From Hofstenia miamia (lineage: Eukaryota; Xenacoelomorpha; Acoela; Hofsteniidae): 64,000 bases of DNA. The stretch is taken from NCBI GenBank assembly GCA_900660155.1, contig CABFPE010000341.1:579858-643857 (forward strand), in the 5' to 3' direction. Positions 1 through 13,775 of this stretch are shown here, piece after piece; positions within the stretch are counted from its first letter, which is position 1; the number at the start of each line of letters is the position of its first letter. The position numbers and the translations under genes were made by a program. The notes beneath the pieces were generated by a model that searched no databases, was not told where the DNA came from, and worked only from the letters and a program-made list of their open reading frames with translations.

Positions 1-2420
1 CACTTTAAATTTTATAAAGAAGAAGAACGAATAAATTTTCTACAAAAATGTAAAGAAAATGAAGTTGTTCCAAAATTTCTAATGATATCACTCCCAATTC
101 ATCTAAGATCATTTTCAAACTTTTTCCACTCTGGACAACTCCGAGCATTAAGATCAACTATCAAAGAAGCAAATTTAAAGAAGAAAGAATTAAAAGCAAA
201 TTTTGAATGTTTACTTGAAAACTGTGCGCAACATCAAGATTATATTTTACAATTACTATCAATTGATAACCACAAGCAACTAAATGTAATAAAACACCGT
301 CATGCTACAAAATTAAGTAACCTAATTCAAAAAAGTAAAACCGAAATTGAAAATTTTAGTGTTAAAAACACAGTCATAAACCTATCACATCGAATACTAA
401 CAAAGGATGAAGAAACTGCACTATCATTTGGTATGAACATGAGCTGGCCTAGCAAATTTAATGAGATAAAAGCCAGAATTAATGGAGAACATTTTTTCTA
501 TAATCTAATTCACAATGAAAAAATCTCAAATGATTGTGAAAACTGGCGTAGAGATATCCAAAAACTCCTAGACAGTTATCTTAAGCAACCTCAAATACCA
601 AGAAAAGCAAAAACTCTAATTAGATCCTTAAAAGAACTTTCTTCAGATAACTCAATATATATATCCAAATTTGATAAAGGTAATGGAATTATAGTAATGG
701 ATAAGTCGATGTACACAACTAAGATGGAAGCAATTTTAGATGACAAAACAAAATTTGAAAGTGAATGTAACACTAATATTTCATCAAAATTTATTAAAGA
801 AGAATAGAAATTTAATAAAAAACTCCTAGAAATGAAGAAGAATGGGGAATTGAGCAAAGAACTTTATGAAAAATTCAGAAGTACAGGTTCACAACCTTGT
901 CGACTATATGGTCTCCCAAAAAAGATGTAACGAATCCTCCAATGAGACCTATACTGTCAACAACGAATTTTCAAAATATAAATTTGACAAATTGGCTTGA
1001 CAAGTACACCCTGAAAGACACCTCTGATTTTCTCTCCAAATTATCAAATTCTTTTGATTCAAATATAGAAGATAAATTTCTCGTTAGTTATGATGTTAAA
1101 TCTTTGCTTACAAACATTCCAGTAAAAATGACAATTGATCACATCATAAAACTTATTCCAGAAGAGCAAATTTCAATTAGTCATGAAACACTGCGAAAAT
1201 TACTAAATATGTGTTGTCTTAATACTCCATTCCTCTTTAATAATAAAATTTAGAACCAAATTGAAGGAATGGCAATGGGATCAGCCCTAAGTCCAACAAT
1301 GGCAGCATTTTCAATGGACATCATTGAAAGTAATTTTGAAGAAGCATCTATAACCAAGCCACAGTGTTACTTTAGATATGTTGATGATGTGTTTGCAATA
1401 TTTAAAGAACAAGATGAAGCAAACAATTTTCTAAAATATCTCAATAGTCATCTTAAAGATATTCAATTCACCATGGAATGTCAAGTAAACAACAAACTAA
1501 ATTTTCTAGATGTGTGCGTACATAATTTTACTAAGAAATACGAAACTAGTTGGTACATAAAAAAGACAAATTCTGGATTATACATTCCTTACCATTCAAA
1601 TTGTAACAAAGCATACAAAATAAATACAATCAAAGCTTTGTTTAATAGGGCTAAACTTACATCCTCAAATTACAAACACCTTACAGATGCCACCAACAAA
1701 GTTTTTAAAATACTTGAAGATAATGGTTATCCGCACAAATTAATCAAACAATATTTAAACACTTTATTTTGCAATAACAAAGAAGACAATACAATAGAAA
1801 AGCTTGATGAAACCAAGATCAATGTATATTTAAAGCTTCCTTATGTATGTAACCAAATTCAAAGTTTAAAAAAGAAAATAACAACTATGAATACAAATTT
1901 AAAATGGACAAAGATCGTTCCTATATTTACATCGTATAAAACTAAAGATATGTTCCAAAATAAAGATCCAATTCCAAAGAATTTAGTTTCCTCTGTTGTC
2001 TACAATTATAAATGTGATGATTGTGAAAAATCATACGTCGGGGAAACAAAACGACATTTGGTAACAAGAATGAAGGAGCATATTAACGGACACCTAAGAT
2101 CAGAAATATTTATGCATGAACACCAAGCTAAAGAAAAAAATTTTTACATACAACTAAGAACACAACATCCTAAAATAGGCGAAGCATTAATCATCAAGCA
2201 AACAAAGAAACATCAATTACTAAATAAGCAACAAAGCATGATAACATTAAATTTATTTTAGTGTGCATGCAGTAATTTTGTATTATAATAGTGTAGTCAA
2301 TTGTAAATATTTATTTCCCCCGCATATTTGTTACTGATGATGATTTTCCGAATCGAAACCGGTCTATATTTTTCATAGCGTTTAAAAATGAATATTGCAA
2401 AGCTCAGTATAATTACTTCT
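1..2420 (+). mobile_element. Penelope-like retroelement, left edge outside window, broken
   Basis: Penelope-like elements encode one protein with a reverse transcriptase joined to a C-terminal GIY-YIG endonuclease. Seen in order on the plus strand: a leading region already open at base 1; an RT1-like block around 664-710 (DKGNGIIVMDKSMY); an RT2 block near 905-950 (YGLPKK..RPILSTTN, shifted in reading relative to RT1); RT3 near 1080-1120 (VSYDVKSLLTNIP); RT4 near 1265-1310 (GMAMGSALSPTMAAF); the catalytic block near 1370-1400 (YFRYVDDVFAIF); LNFLDV near 1500. The endonuclease block at about 2000-2100 has YKCDDCEKSYVGET followed by R...H. The frame is interrupted about two or three times, so this copy is inactive. 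The stop at 2261 is followed by about 160 bases of non-coding tail and an AT microsatellite. The YVDD box and the endonuclease at the C-terminus separate it from LINEs and LTR elements. Confidence 0.93.
2334..2364 (+). ncRNA. Candidate minimal type-I hammerhead ribozyme in the Penelope 3' tail
   Basis: The core CTGATGA (2334-2340) is followed by a small hairpin, GATT/AATC around TTCCG (2342-2354), then GAAAC and a palindromic ACCGGT ending in the cleavage-type triplet GTC at 2362-2364. Penelope-like elements are known to carry minimal hammerheads with a very short stem III in their terminal repeats, and an ACCGGT stem III could pair between two molecules. One extra T lies between the core and stem II. 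I find only weak stem I pairing, so this copy may be decayed or the call may be wrong. Confidence 0.45.
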
Positions 2421-2465
2421 AAATATATATATATATATATATATATGAATATATATATATATATA
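2421..2465. repeat. AT microsatellite after the Penelope element
   Basis: Two runs of alternating AT are separated by a GAAT interruption. The tract directly follows the element's non-coding tail and may mark its 3' boundary. Confidence 0.85.
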
Positions 2466-4559
2466 AAGGAATAACGGTATCATATAAATTTTCATTTTCC
2501 CATATAATTTTCACCTGTTATTAACACTTGAGCAAATTTATAACTTGTTGGATATTAATATTGATGAAAAATGTTCCAATCCAAAGCTGATTTCACTTCC
2601 TATCCAAATTTATAGCTGTAGACTTACACATACTCATGTTTTCTATTTGTCTGATGAATTATCCAGTATTATATTGATGAGAGCTCATATTCCATGAAAT
2701 ATAACACCCCCAAGTATCAAAACTGTAATCCTATACATGCTCTCTTTCTCAATTTCTGGGATCGTACGTAATATCTCAATTTATAACATTTGATAATTAA
2801 ATGACACAGATGTATGCTTAGCTATTAATATAAAATCTTTCAACTTAGAATGATCTCAGCACTATTGCACAGTTAAAATTTATTACATTCGTCAAAATAT
2901 TATTATAGGCCTAAATATAATTATCTACTTAGATATCTAGCAAAAATATTCCAGTTGTATTATTTAGCGCCTATTACGTGCTCAGAATAGATGCTCCATA
3001 TCGATCCAGTCGTTGCCTGAACATTAATAAAACTATGAACTATTCATTACATCGGTTAAGAAGAGGAAAACCCTCCGATTCAGCTTTCATTAAATTCCTA
3101 TTTGATGCCTCTAAAAAGAACAGCAACAACTTTGAACAAGGCGAAGGCTTTAAGCAAAATATTAGGAATTTTTTACATCCATCAAATGCTAGAAATGGGA
3201 AAATTTATTAATGTTTCAAATTAACGTTCATATACTTTGAGTAATTCAATTCTACGAATCTACACCTTTTTACATTCAGATTGATCTAACCTAAGTTCAA
3301 ATTAAAATATGTCAAATTCAAATTTATCTAAAACAGAAAATCACTCTAGGGCCCTTCCATGTAAATTCTGCAACGTTCTTTTCACATATATTATTAAAAA
3401 ACACAATTGTTGATATAAACAGAAAATGTTTTTTTTCAAAATTCCCTTGAAAATAGAAAACAATGAAACCTAAAACATTTAGTTATATTAGAAGTTTTGA
3501 AATTTATATACTAGTATTATGTATAAATTACGTACAAGGACAACATCTATGGAGTACCAAAATCTTGGTAGACATTTTACATGTAGACGTTCAATATTTA
3601 CCTGTATTTTTCTGGAGACTTTACATATAGTTATGTTTTATATAATACATTTCAAAGTTTTCGCTAAATATTTTTCAGAACTGTAAAAATGCATTACAGT
3701 GCAAAATTCTTCAATATAAATATTAGCAAATAAAAGCTCAATTAGAATGTCCATTATTTGTTACAAAGCATTTGTATATACATATTTCATTCATTATGGG
3801 ATAGTATTTCACGGAAAAACAGAAGTTTGACAGCTTTTTAGGCAACTAGCAGTTCACTAACCAATAAACTTATCTGCAGAACTTACCTGATATAAGAAAC
3901 ATTGTTGATTTTTTCAATGTGATTTAAAAATTTTTTTTTCCTCCTTGTTTAAAACGCTTGCTTAAACCTGTGCAACCCTGTATGTATTACTGCCGTCATC
4001 ATAACATATTGCAATTAGTACCATTATTAGTAGCAAGGAACATTTTTAAAAGTTATGTTGGCTGACTGCTTCCTATATCTATGAAATGTACTATCTTGAA
4101 AAAAATTTCCACATAGCATTGACTATCAGACTCAAACACAAATAGTTGCGATGGAGCACCAATGAAAAGAAGGTGCTCTGAAATGAAAAATGAGGTCAAG
4201 AGAGGAAAGTACCTCCAAAATTCTCAAATTTAAAAAAATAGAATGCTAGAAGCATTTCTCGGAAGAGATTACTAGAAACCTCTTCCAACTGCTGTGTTAT
4301 AAAATTCTACTGTGTGTGTGTATTTATTTTATTATACATCATATTATAACATTAATATTTAATTAAAATATACAAATTAGCCAAATGATGAAATGCCTTA
4401 AAGATGCGCAGGTCGCCGAACCATGACGCATTTGACCTATTAGTGCTAAAATCCATCATCTATGGGACCCAGCTAGCACTACAAACACTAAATATATAAC
4501 AGCATACTTGCTATTTGCCTGTTTATTATATAATATAATTAGGTTCTATTAACTTTCGG
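2466..4559. other. Intergenic, one weak short ORF
   Basis: AT-rich DNA with no recognisable element. A 77-codon plus-strand ORF at 2978-3211 has a non-repetitive, Lys/Arg/Ser/Asn-rich composition and no motif I recognise. It could be an exon or chance. Confidence 0.4.
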
Positions 4560-6200
4560 ACTTCCAAGTTCTTTCTGATTCGCAATTTTCCTTCGTTGTT
4601 GTTGCTCCCAAGAAGGATGTCATTACTTCCCTGCTGCATTACGCAGTCTCTTCTATATCCAGTTGGCTCCAGTCTTCCAACGACATCCATTCTAATGTAG
4701 TCTCATCATTGACAGAATCCCTTGCTAAACTCTCGTATGCTATCTCAAATGTTTTCCTACAGTGCTACTACCTTACGTGCCGTCCCTACTCCTCGTCCAA
4801 TACTTAGTACTAATTCAAACTGCCAACTCCCTACTGTCTCAGTTCGTTCACTTCCTCGTCCTCCTCGCAAAGCTCATATCAAAATTTGCTAATTCTGTTT
4901 CTGCTTTAGATGTTGCTGATCAACTTTGTTCCTCCTCATTTCCATTTGATGATGCCCTTCCCATCCCGCCATTACTGATTCTTTATTCTCATCCTTCCAT
5001 ATTGTTTCCAATCAAGATTTTCATCTTTTATTCATTGATTTCGAAGTATGGTCTGAACACTTCTTGATGAATACTATGTTCTCTCTGATGATGAGCGCAA
5101 ACAGTTTGGTCTACGAACCGCTTTCATATTTCTCCTCAATAGTGATTAATTATGTGATACATCCGGCTCTAGGCATATTCCGTTGCCTGACTCTGGTTTT
5201 CTTTTATTGCTCACTAATTCTTACATTTTCATTCTGAAACATGGTTTGATCCTGGTTGCTGACAGTGTTGCTTTTCTAACTCTACTATTAAAGTTCTCTT
5301 TCATATGGATCGCCTCTGTGATCTCCATGGTGGTGTTCTCATTGTCCCACGTCTCCCTAACCTTGACGTCCACCCCTTCTCTTTCAGTTCTTTATCCTTT
5401 GATTACTGTTGTGACTATGCTCTTACGCTCAATGATCTTATCCTTTATTTGCTCTGTGCTTATGATTTTCTAACAGTCCCATTGCTGAATTAGCATCTAT
5501 GTTTCAGTAATTCCTCGGTCTTTGCTCTCTTTCGTGATGTTCCCCTTAATATCTCATCTGCTGTGAAACTATTATTGTTCAAGTTCATTCCTTGTACCAT
5601 TCTTTATCATGCTTCTCCCAATTGGCGGCCTTTTTTGCCTTGTTCCACTTCATGGAACGACGCTAGAAACGAGTTTTCAAATGTATTTCTCAATTTCCAT
5701 ACAAAGATTATTTGAGCAATTTCTTTAATCTTCTGCTGTAACTCGACTTTCATGCCTGTGCTCTCCTCCCGTTCAATCGCATACTGACTCACATTCTTTA
5801 GCTTGATTCATTTGATTTTATACATTCTCGAACTCCCATTCTGCTCGCTCTGACAGTGTTGCGATATCCTCTGCTCGTTATCCCCAGAAACATCGCAACC
5901 TTCACTTAGTTTTAATCGTGCTTGTGCTTCTACTAATTTCCTCCTGACTCTCAAACTTCCAAATGCTATTGAATTTTTTTCTCGTACTTGTCCTTCAAGA
6001 AATGTCTGATGTTTTTCCTTTTTGCATATCTCTTCTCTCTATTTACTTCTCATTCATCTGTCCCTGTGACTGTTCTCTTTGTTGAAAACTTGATTTGTAT
6101 TATGTTTTTTGTAATGTTTTGCCTTCAGCCACACAAACCTCCTACTTTATTCAAATGTATGCAAGCAACAAAAATTCTATTGAAAATATTTAAATAATAG
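4560..6200 (+). pseudogene. Decayed, pyrimidine-rich coding remnant, unidentified
   Basis: For about 1.6 kb the plus strand is unusually rich in C and T, with shorter repeats of TCC/CTC than the surroundings, and it breaks into many plus-strand reading segments, such as those at 4762-5067, 5183-5473 and 5988-6197. Some stretches read like once-coding sequence, for example APKKDVITSLLHYAVSS near 4600 and VKLLLFKFIPCTILYH near 5560. The second loosely resembles the region after the palm in non-LTR reverse transcriptases. No catalytic motif is visible. It may be an old LINE or an unrelated pseudogene; I cannot assign a family. Confidence 0.35.
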
Positions 6201-7220
6201 TGAAAATAAGCATAGTTGAGGTTTAACTGTACCATATAAATATTCTATATATTCTACGATAAAGTATTCCTCGAATTCGCTCGCCCAACCCGCATCCATG
6301 TTCACACTTCTTATGACAGAACTCTACAGACTTCAAGGTGTTACTCTGTTCCAACTGTAAACATAAGTTATCGACAACTGGTGATTTTGAACACAGTATA
6401 TGTAATGAATGTTTAACTGTGTGCATGTGTATATGAAAAACCAATAAGTGTGTCGGGTCGAGGTGATTCAGGTCAATTTTTGGGATAAGTAATGGGTATT
6501 ACTGGGTTTACATGTATTTATGTCGATCATCTCGGGATAGATCACGACATTGGTCAGGTCACTAATATAATTAAATAGCTTTATGATACTTTGTTTGATG
6601 TTCTTCTTACATAATTTTTTCTTCTATTTGGAGGTATCGGAAATTCCATTTTAACTTCGTTAATGAAGCACTAATTAAACACAAACTTGAAAATCAATAG
6701 CAATTTTTAATGCAAAATAAGCATTCAAAACTTCATAGAGTAGAGTTTTAAATCAATACACTTTTATCAATTGACTATACACTTAATGCAACCGCGGAGA
6801 ATGATAAACTTTTCTTAATTTTGTATCTTAATTTTGTAAATGGTATTTATTTTTAACGCATTAGCTGAAGGCGCCTTATAATTATTAGTTTATTAAAATG
6901 TTTTTTTCCAATTACTCAAAATGAATTTATACAAGTACATTTAAATAATAGATTATTATTATTAATATAACGAATGTTTTTTAAATTAAAAAAGCAAGTA
7001 CTTTAAACAGAATCACATTTAAATAAAATAATGTTTTGCATTCAATTAATAAACTTATAAATTCTACGTTTATCCTCATAACATATATTGTCATGCGATA
7101 AATAATTTTTTTGTAACCTTATTTTCCAATTTAAAAACTCCCATTAATATTTATTTTCAAACATATTCGCTGATCATACATGTAAATATTGCAAATGCAC
7201 ATGTAAGCGTATACATGTTT
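6201..7220. other. Intergenic with one GC-rich repeat-word island
   Basis: Mostly AT-rich and featureless. At about 6450-6560 a GC-richer island carries words such as GTCGGGTCGAGG and CAGGTCA, like the MITE islands elsewhere in the window. I cannot define its ends. Confidence 0.4.
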
Positions 7221-7224
7221 AATT

Positions 7225-7600
7225 ACAGGTGTAGCAAAATAGTTGAAAGATCTAGAGTTATGGGAGAACATTCAGTCCCTTGGGATTTACTTGTTCCAGT
7301 TTCATGGATCTGGAACAACAAGTGAAACAACTGCGACCAAAAATATGCATTGGGCCCAATGGGACTATTGGACCAGAAAATTTCATGAGATTGTGATAGG
7401 TTCAAATCCAATGGGACTAAATCTAACAAAACTAATATTTTGTGGTCTTAACCACAATATCAAGAGTTATGGAAAAATGTTGAAATATGTAACCAGAAAA
7501 ATTTTTCATGAAACTGGACTAGGACCAAATCTATTTGGGGGTATATTCGACTGGGGCCAAAAAATTCTGTTTCCAAAGAATACTGGTAAGCTGTATTTCT
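7225..7600. repeat. Repeat-word island (GGGAC/GGACCA words)
   Basis: About 370 bp in which short words (CAATGGGAC, GGACCA, CCAAATC, TTCATG) recur every 20-40 bases. The same vocabulary recurs at about 54,130-54,390. A plus-strand ORF across it (7243-7641) gives a low-complexity Gly/Asn/Thr-rich product and is best explained by the repeats. It probably belongs to a non-autonomous DNA transposon family; I see no clear terminal repeats or target duplication here. Confidence 0.45.
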
Positions 7601-7641
7601 CGATATATATAGTTTTCTATAAGCAAATTTATAGACTATAA

Positions 7642-10600
7642 TATTGGCTCCAGTACATTCATCATAAGAAGCATTGCATTGCTGTTCTTTAAATAAGCTT
7701 CCCCTATTTTAAGCAATTTTTTGTCAACGGTAAGATATATTATTCATGCTCACTGCTTGAATTTCAAGCTAATTTATCAGAATTTCTATTATAATAGCAT
7801 TGTATTATAAGTCATTCAACTGCCAATCAAAAACAATTTGCTTCAGTCTGAATACATTTTAAACAATACTTTGTTTTAATATAACATTCATCTATTATAA
7901 GACAAAAGCTTTATAAATATCTATGATTCATTTCTGTTATAGTACAAGTCATTTTAAACAATGTTTTTATCTGCAAATGAATAAATAAGTTTCGCTGGCT
8001 TTTTTAATTTGAATATTTTTAGGAACATATTTTACATATATTCAGGAGGGAGAGGGGCAAAACTTATTTTTTCAAAAAATGTTAGTAAGGCAAACGAAGG
8101 AAAAATATTTACTTTATCACTGACTTATAAAATTTATTAGAGTTGAAGTATCTTCCATCACATTCAATAATATTAACTACAAACGGCAGGTTGTATTGAG
8201 CAGCTATATATTTACAAAACTTTTAAGAACTATTCAAATCCTGATTAGAATAACCACCTATGTCATTTAAAATTGTAAATTTATTGAAAAAGAAATGATT
8301 AACTCAAAATTTATAGATTGTCGAATCTTAAGGAAAAAGTTGGATTTTTCGATTGAAGAATACAGATAAAATTTACATTTTTAAGACATCAAAATTGTTA
8401 TTTTTGTACTGGGAAGATAAAAATAAAGTTTTCCAATAATTTAGGGTCAATATGGCAATTTTTGAGCATGCGATGACAGAATATACTGAAAGAATAACTT
8501 ATTCATGTTTGCTTCGTTAAATTGATCTTAGTTAATATAAATTGTATATTGGTAATGCTATGCTATTTTGTAGTTAATTGATAATCAGCATTATGAAATT
8601 CTGCAAACGTGCCAAATATCACAGAAAATTTTGTCTTAGCAGATTTCGTACCTTGTTGTCAATGTATGTCTAGTAATAGCATTCTTGTTTGATTGATGTT
8701 AGTTAGTTAGAAAAGTGTAGTTATCGTACATAGTGAACGAGTGTGTTGTTCAAATGATTGCGTTTGAGCAGATATTTGTATATAAAAAATAGACTTGTGA
8801 AAATAAATGTTTTGATGTCATTCTAATATTAAAAATTTATCAAAATTTTATTAATTTTTTACCAATGTTTTATAGAAAAACCATTACAATTCTTGCCAAA
8901 TTTTTAATAAGACATCAATGTTTTCTATATATGTTCTATAGTACACTGACTGGGGAAATATTTTCAAAAAAAAATTTCCAACTAATTATTATGTCCATAA
9001 CAAATTTTTATAGCTAGAAAAATGGTCACTACATGTACATTATCATATTTACTTAGTCATCTATTTTTATTCTTGGAGTTCTACAATTAGTTATTTGGTA
9101 GATAGCGAATGTCAATCATTGGGTGTTATGTTACTTTCTAACTGTTAATACCAATAGGTAAATGTATTCAACACATATATCTATATTCAAATTTTAGATA
9201 AATTGCTTTAAAAACTTTTGAAAAGTAATATGAAACATTTCACATGTATAAATTTGATCTCAAGCAATGATTTTGCATTTTCCAATAATTAATATTGGAA
9301 TTTATATATAATATGTTTTTTAATATATTTGAAAGTGAGTTGCAGGAAATTTCTAATTATTAATAGCAGTTTCTGGATTTGTTATTCATGTGCCTGTACA
9401 TGGAATCAACAAAGAACTTTAACTGTTTCTTGATATGTGCAGAGATATCCCAAACACAGTGTCGTGTGCCGTGCACAAAGTCAGAAGTCGCGATGGCGAA
9501 GGCATCCCTCGTTAGGACAGTCAGACTCTTCTCTATTACACAGCGCCTTCAGATTTAGCATAGCTTTAATAGTTTTGAGTTATATATGCTTAAAAAAATT
9601 ATACACGATTATGAAAAATTGTTAAAATCCCGAGGCACTTTAAGGTTAAATATATTCTATTATACTTTACTTCAGTGAAACTCTTCATCAAATACATTAA
9701 CTTGTATAATCGAATATTGAGGTATCATTGAGATTTTGCATCCCAAGTGGATTTCATCAACATTACTATGTTATGCATAAGGTGTTAGGCGCGAACATTC
9801 CCAACTCCTTAAACAACTTGAGACAGTTTTTAAAATACTTATTTACTGTTGATTTATGCATACATAGTTTTGCTGAAAAAAACATTAGCGATGTAAATTA
9901 GCTGTTAATAGTGATAGCTACTGGAAGCATTATTATATTATCTACCAAAAATCTGTTTTATGTCGTAAGTAATTGACGAAATCAGTTAAGAAATTGTATT
10001 AGGTAAATTTTTAAAGACAGTTATGAACGCTTTCCTAACATATGAAATAATATTAAAAAGTTCGTTTGATTTATTAAGAAGTATTATAGTTTTCGAGGAA
10101 ATTTGTTTCTACTGAAAACTATAAAATTATTGTTTGTACTCTTGGAATTGAGAAATGAACTGAATACCTGTATATCTTTTTATTATTGAAAATAATAAAA
10201 ATACTGAATTTAAAAATGTATGCACTGCATAAACTTCTTATAAGAATTCACTTGTTTGTATATGAATTAAAATTTTATGAGGCGTTATAATAAGCAATTA
10301 GCAAAAAGTCTTGAACTTTTCTTTTATTCATCGTAAATAACTTACCAATTAATAAACTTCAGTGAAAGCGTCTGTTGTAACGTCACTAGTCTGTCAAATT
10401 CTTTTTTATTTATTTTCTTTGAAGAAGTTGATTTGACAGTGGGAATATTTTCACAAATGAACAAATAATATGAAAATCAACAATGTACATACCTATTCTC
10501 AGCATTTAAATTACTCAACGCCGCTTCGCAATTCCTCTACACATGTGCATCTCAAACAAATTGAAAACACCAAACATACAATTCAGTAAATTAAATTTTA

Positions 10601-13600
10601 ATAATAAAAAACAAAATATTAAAAAGATCATCTAATAAAATCAATACATGGCATTCAAAAACATTTAATAAATTTATTCAATAATTTTATTTCAGGATCC
10701 AATGGTACTGAATGTTATATCAGCACTTGATTTCCTGACAGGTTTATATAAAATCGAAAATTGGATAAATTGTATTCTTTATTTAACTCCTACTTAAACT
10801 TGAGAAAGCATTATTTAGTACTAATGCGGCTAATAATTATATTAGGCTATCCAATGCTAAAATATTTCAAAATTTATACATTTTATACTACACGTAGAAT
10901 TGAGACCAAGCACAATAATTCCAATATTAATCCGTAGCTAGACTGTTTTTCGATTATTATTACACTATAACAATGAAAGCTTCCCGACATTTTTTCTTGA
11001 ACATTAATGACATTTAGGTTAAAGATTTACGTGGGACCTGTCGGGTTTGTGCCAAAGTATAAATAAAAATGGGCCACAATTTTAAAGAACGTTACTGTTA
11101 TGCAATAATGCACGCAAATAAACTAGAGCTGTACGCCTACTGGCATTTTGGGACTTTAACCTAGCCATCCATTTTTACTGATGCCACTAACCACCCGTAA
11201 CCGAATTTTTGTAATCCTAACGCAGCTATACATTTCTTAATAAGCAAAACGAAATTCTCAAAATAATAAAACTTCAAAAACGAATGAAAAAAATCAAATT
11301 TAAAGAAAGTTTTTTGAACTGATTGAATAATAATAAGTTTGTGTCAGCCAGAATAGATGGATATTGGTAGAACTTAGCCATTTTCTATTATGACCGTAAC
11401 AGCCCTAGCTACTATAAAATCAAAGCAAATGCAGTGTTAAAAAATCAGTTAAACATAAAATTCGAATTTCGAAGCTTAGAACAATATATAATCTTCTAAA
11501 GTTTTTCATTTCCAATTTGTTATATTATTATACGTTTCTAACATACCCAATTTTTATATAGAAATACCGAAAAATTAAAACATTTTGTTTGGCTCATCTC
11601 CATCTCTGAAATGGGATTAGAAAATACCGAAATTTTTTGATTTTTCTCAGTTTTTAATGTGTTCATATTTTCTCCGCAAAATTTTCTATGTATGTGTTTT
11701 TAAAAATCACTGAATAAGTGGGTAATTTTTAGTGTATTATAGATTCCATTTTGTGATTCAATTTGTATACAATACTAAAACCGTTAAAGAGGAATTTCTG
11801 ACCTTGTAGATTGTTTTTTTATGAATTAGTTTTTATTATTTTCAATCATCATTTTGTAGCTGGTCAACTTAATTTCAAAATTTATATTTGCATTCAGAAA
11901 ACAGTAATGATGGTTTTGTGTCAAACATTTAGAAATATGAATATAGTTTGTCTATTCAGTTGATTGTAACATTTAAAATATATAGTAAATTTTTGGTTAT
12001 TTGCAAATAGCAACCTAAAAATTAAATATTTGGCGTTTGGATATTACATTTAAAACTTCTTATTAACACTATGTCCACTAGAGCTATTTTTATATAACAT
12101 TTTGAACAATTCTATCCAAGCCTTTTCAGAAATATTGAAAGCATTTTGTTTGTTTTTTTTGAACAGTTTTTTACTTTAAGAGTTTCTATGAGTATCTAAT
12201 TTAAGTAAAAGGTAATTTTAAATTTAAGAATTATTCTTCTTCGCTCTATATACTTTCTGATTTTTTTGCTTTTCAATTGATTTAGATCGATTTTTTACAA
12301 ATGAATCGATTTATAATTTCGATTTCAATTGTTTCGCAATGGTTTGTACAGAGTTGCTATGCTTAACTCTTATTAGGATGTCTGAAACAACACACGTTAT
12401 CTGATTTCAGTCAACATTTGTTGACATCATATTTATACCTATATACTGGGACGAACATTTCAATAACACGTATTTATGGACACATCATATTCTTGTAAAT
12501 AATACAAATATACATTACATGCACAATACAGTTCTTCCCTTGGTTATAATTGAAATCAAAACTTACAGATTATCTAATAAATTCACATGTATTATTTGTA
12601 GGTGCAATATACAGATAAAAATATAGGCAAAGCAACAACATCGGCATTCAAAACAAGAACGTAAAGTGATGAAGAGCAACCTTTGCTGATTTACAAACAA
12701 AATAGTGAAACAAGAATTCATGCTGAGAACACTGATCAAAGATTGGACCAGTTATTTTTCCACATAGACGAAAACTTCTAAGTGATTAATGAACACTTGT
12801 TGATATTGGCATTGTTTTATCCGCAAATTTAGTTGCAAGGGCAGCTACTTTTGTGATTTTTGCTTGTTGAAAACTACCTTTAATAGGGTTCTCGGCAAGC
12901 AAAAAAGAGTCTTCAAAGATTAGTTTTGTTCAGTTTATATCTGTTTTTCTTAACAATACTATGTGCATTACTACATGCCACACGGCAATAAATATAAAGG
13001 AAATAAAGAGTTCGAAGATTGTATGTCTTCTTGTTAAAAAATTAAAAAGACTTTCTTAAAACAAAACATAAGTTTGCAAGCGATTGTATTTGTAAGAACC
13101 AGAATTTTGTAATTATAGGTTTTTACAAATTTTTCCTACATACTTATTGATTAAATAATTATATTCATTCTCATAAAGAATAAATTTTTGTTGACAAAAT
13201 ATAAAAATATGCAAGATGGCAACAAAATGTTGACAGACTTCCTGAAAAGAGTTAAAATATGGGATCTTCTAAACACTTTTTAAACAGTATTTTAAACATA
13301 TGATTCCTTGCAATATTTTAATGTTTTTTTCAAATTCACAATGAATTTTTTAGAACTTTTCTATTAATTTTTGGGATTCGTCTAATTATACTTTCATATT
13401 TGACTTTCTAAAACTTGCGTTTTATTTCCGTGCATAGAAGAATAAACATTGATAAGTTTATGATAATTCAGTGTTTGCTACTATAATTGTTTTCAGCAAA
13501 ATTTTAGCACCTTGAAGTGATTTGGTCTAAGAGCAAAAAAAACATTGCTTGAAACGTTTTTTTGTAAACATTAAACTTTTTTGCCAACCCTGTCTTTGAA

Positions 13601-13650
13601 TGTTTTGAGGCATCATGTGCATTTTCAAACAAATTAATAAGACATTAACA
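7642..13650. other. Long gene-free stretch
   Basis: Six kilobases of AT-rich DNA with no credible coding, RNA or transposon feature. A small GC-richer patch at about 9441-9550 follows an acceptor-like TGATATGTGCAG. It could be an exon, with the short reading IPNTVSCAVHKVRSRDGEGI in one frame, but nothing supports it further. Confidence 0.5.
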
Positions 13651-13775
13651 TGTATATTCAGGGTTGTAGTCGAGGGTATACGCAGGTATACACCGTATAC
13701 CTTCTAATTAAAATAATCTACTAGCGTATGCCCGCAGAAAATTGTAACTTTTATATGAATATTAGAAGGCATACT
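13651..13775. repeat. MITE-like terminal fragment
   Basis: Begins CAGGGTTGTAGTCGAGGGT and contains repeated GTATAC words (GGTATACGC, GGTATACACC, CGTATACC). A CAG-type start with subterminal repeats is typical of hAT-derived MITEs, but no matching right end or target duplication was found. Confidence 0.35.

Noticed and set aside
5083-5102. Second CTGATGATGAG hammerhead-like core
   Set aside because: No GAAA box or suitable hairpin follows; it reads GCAAAC instead.
7243-7641. 132-codon plus-strand ORF
   Set aside because: The product follows the repeated GGGAC/GGACCA words of the DNA, so the openness is explained by the repeat array.
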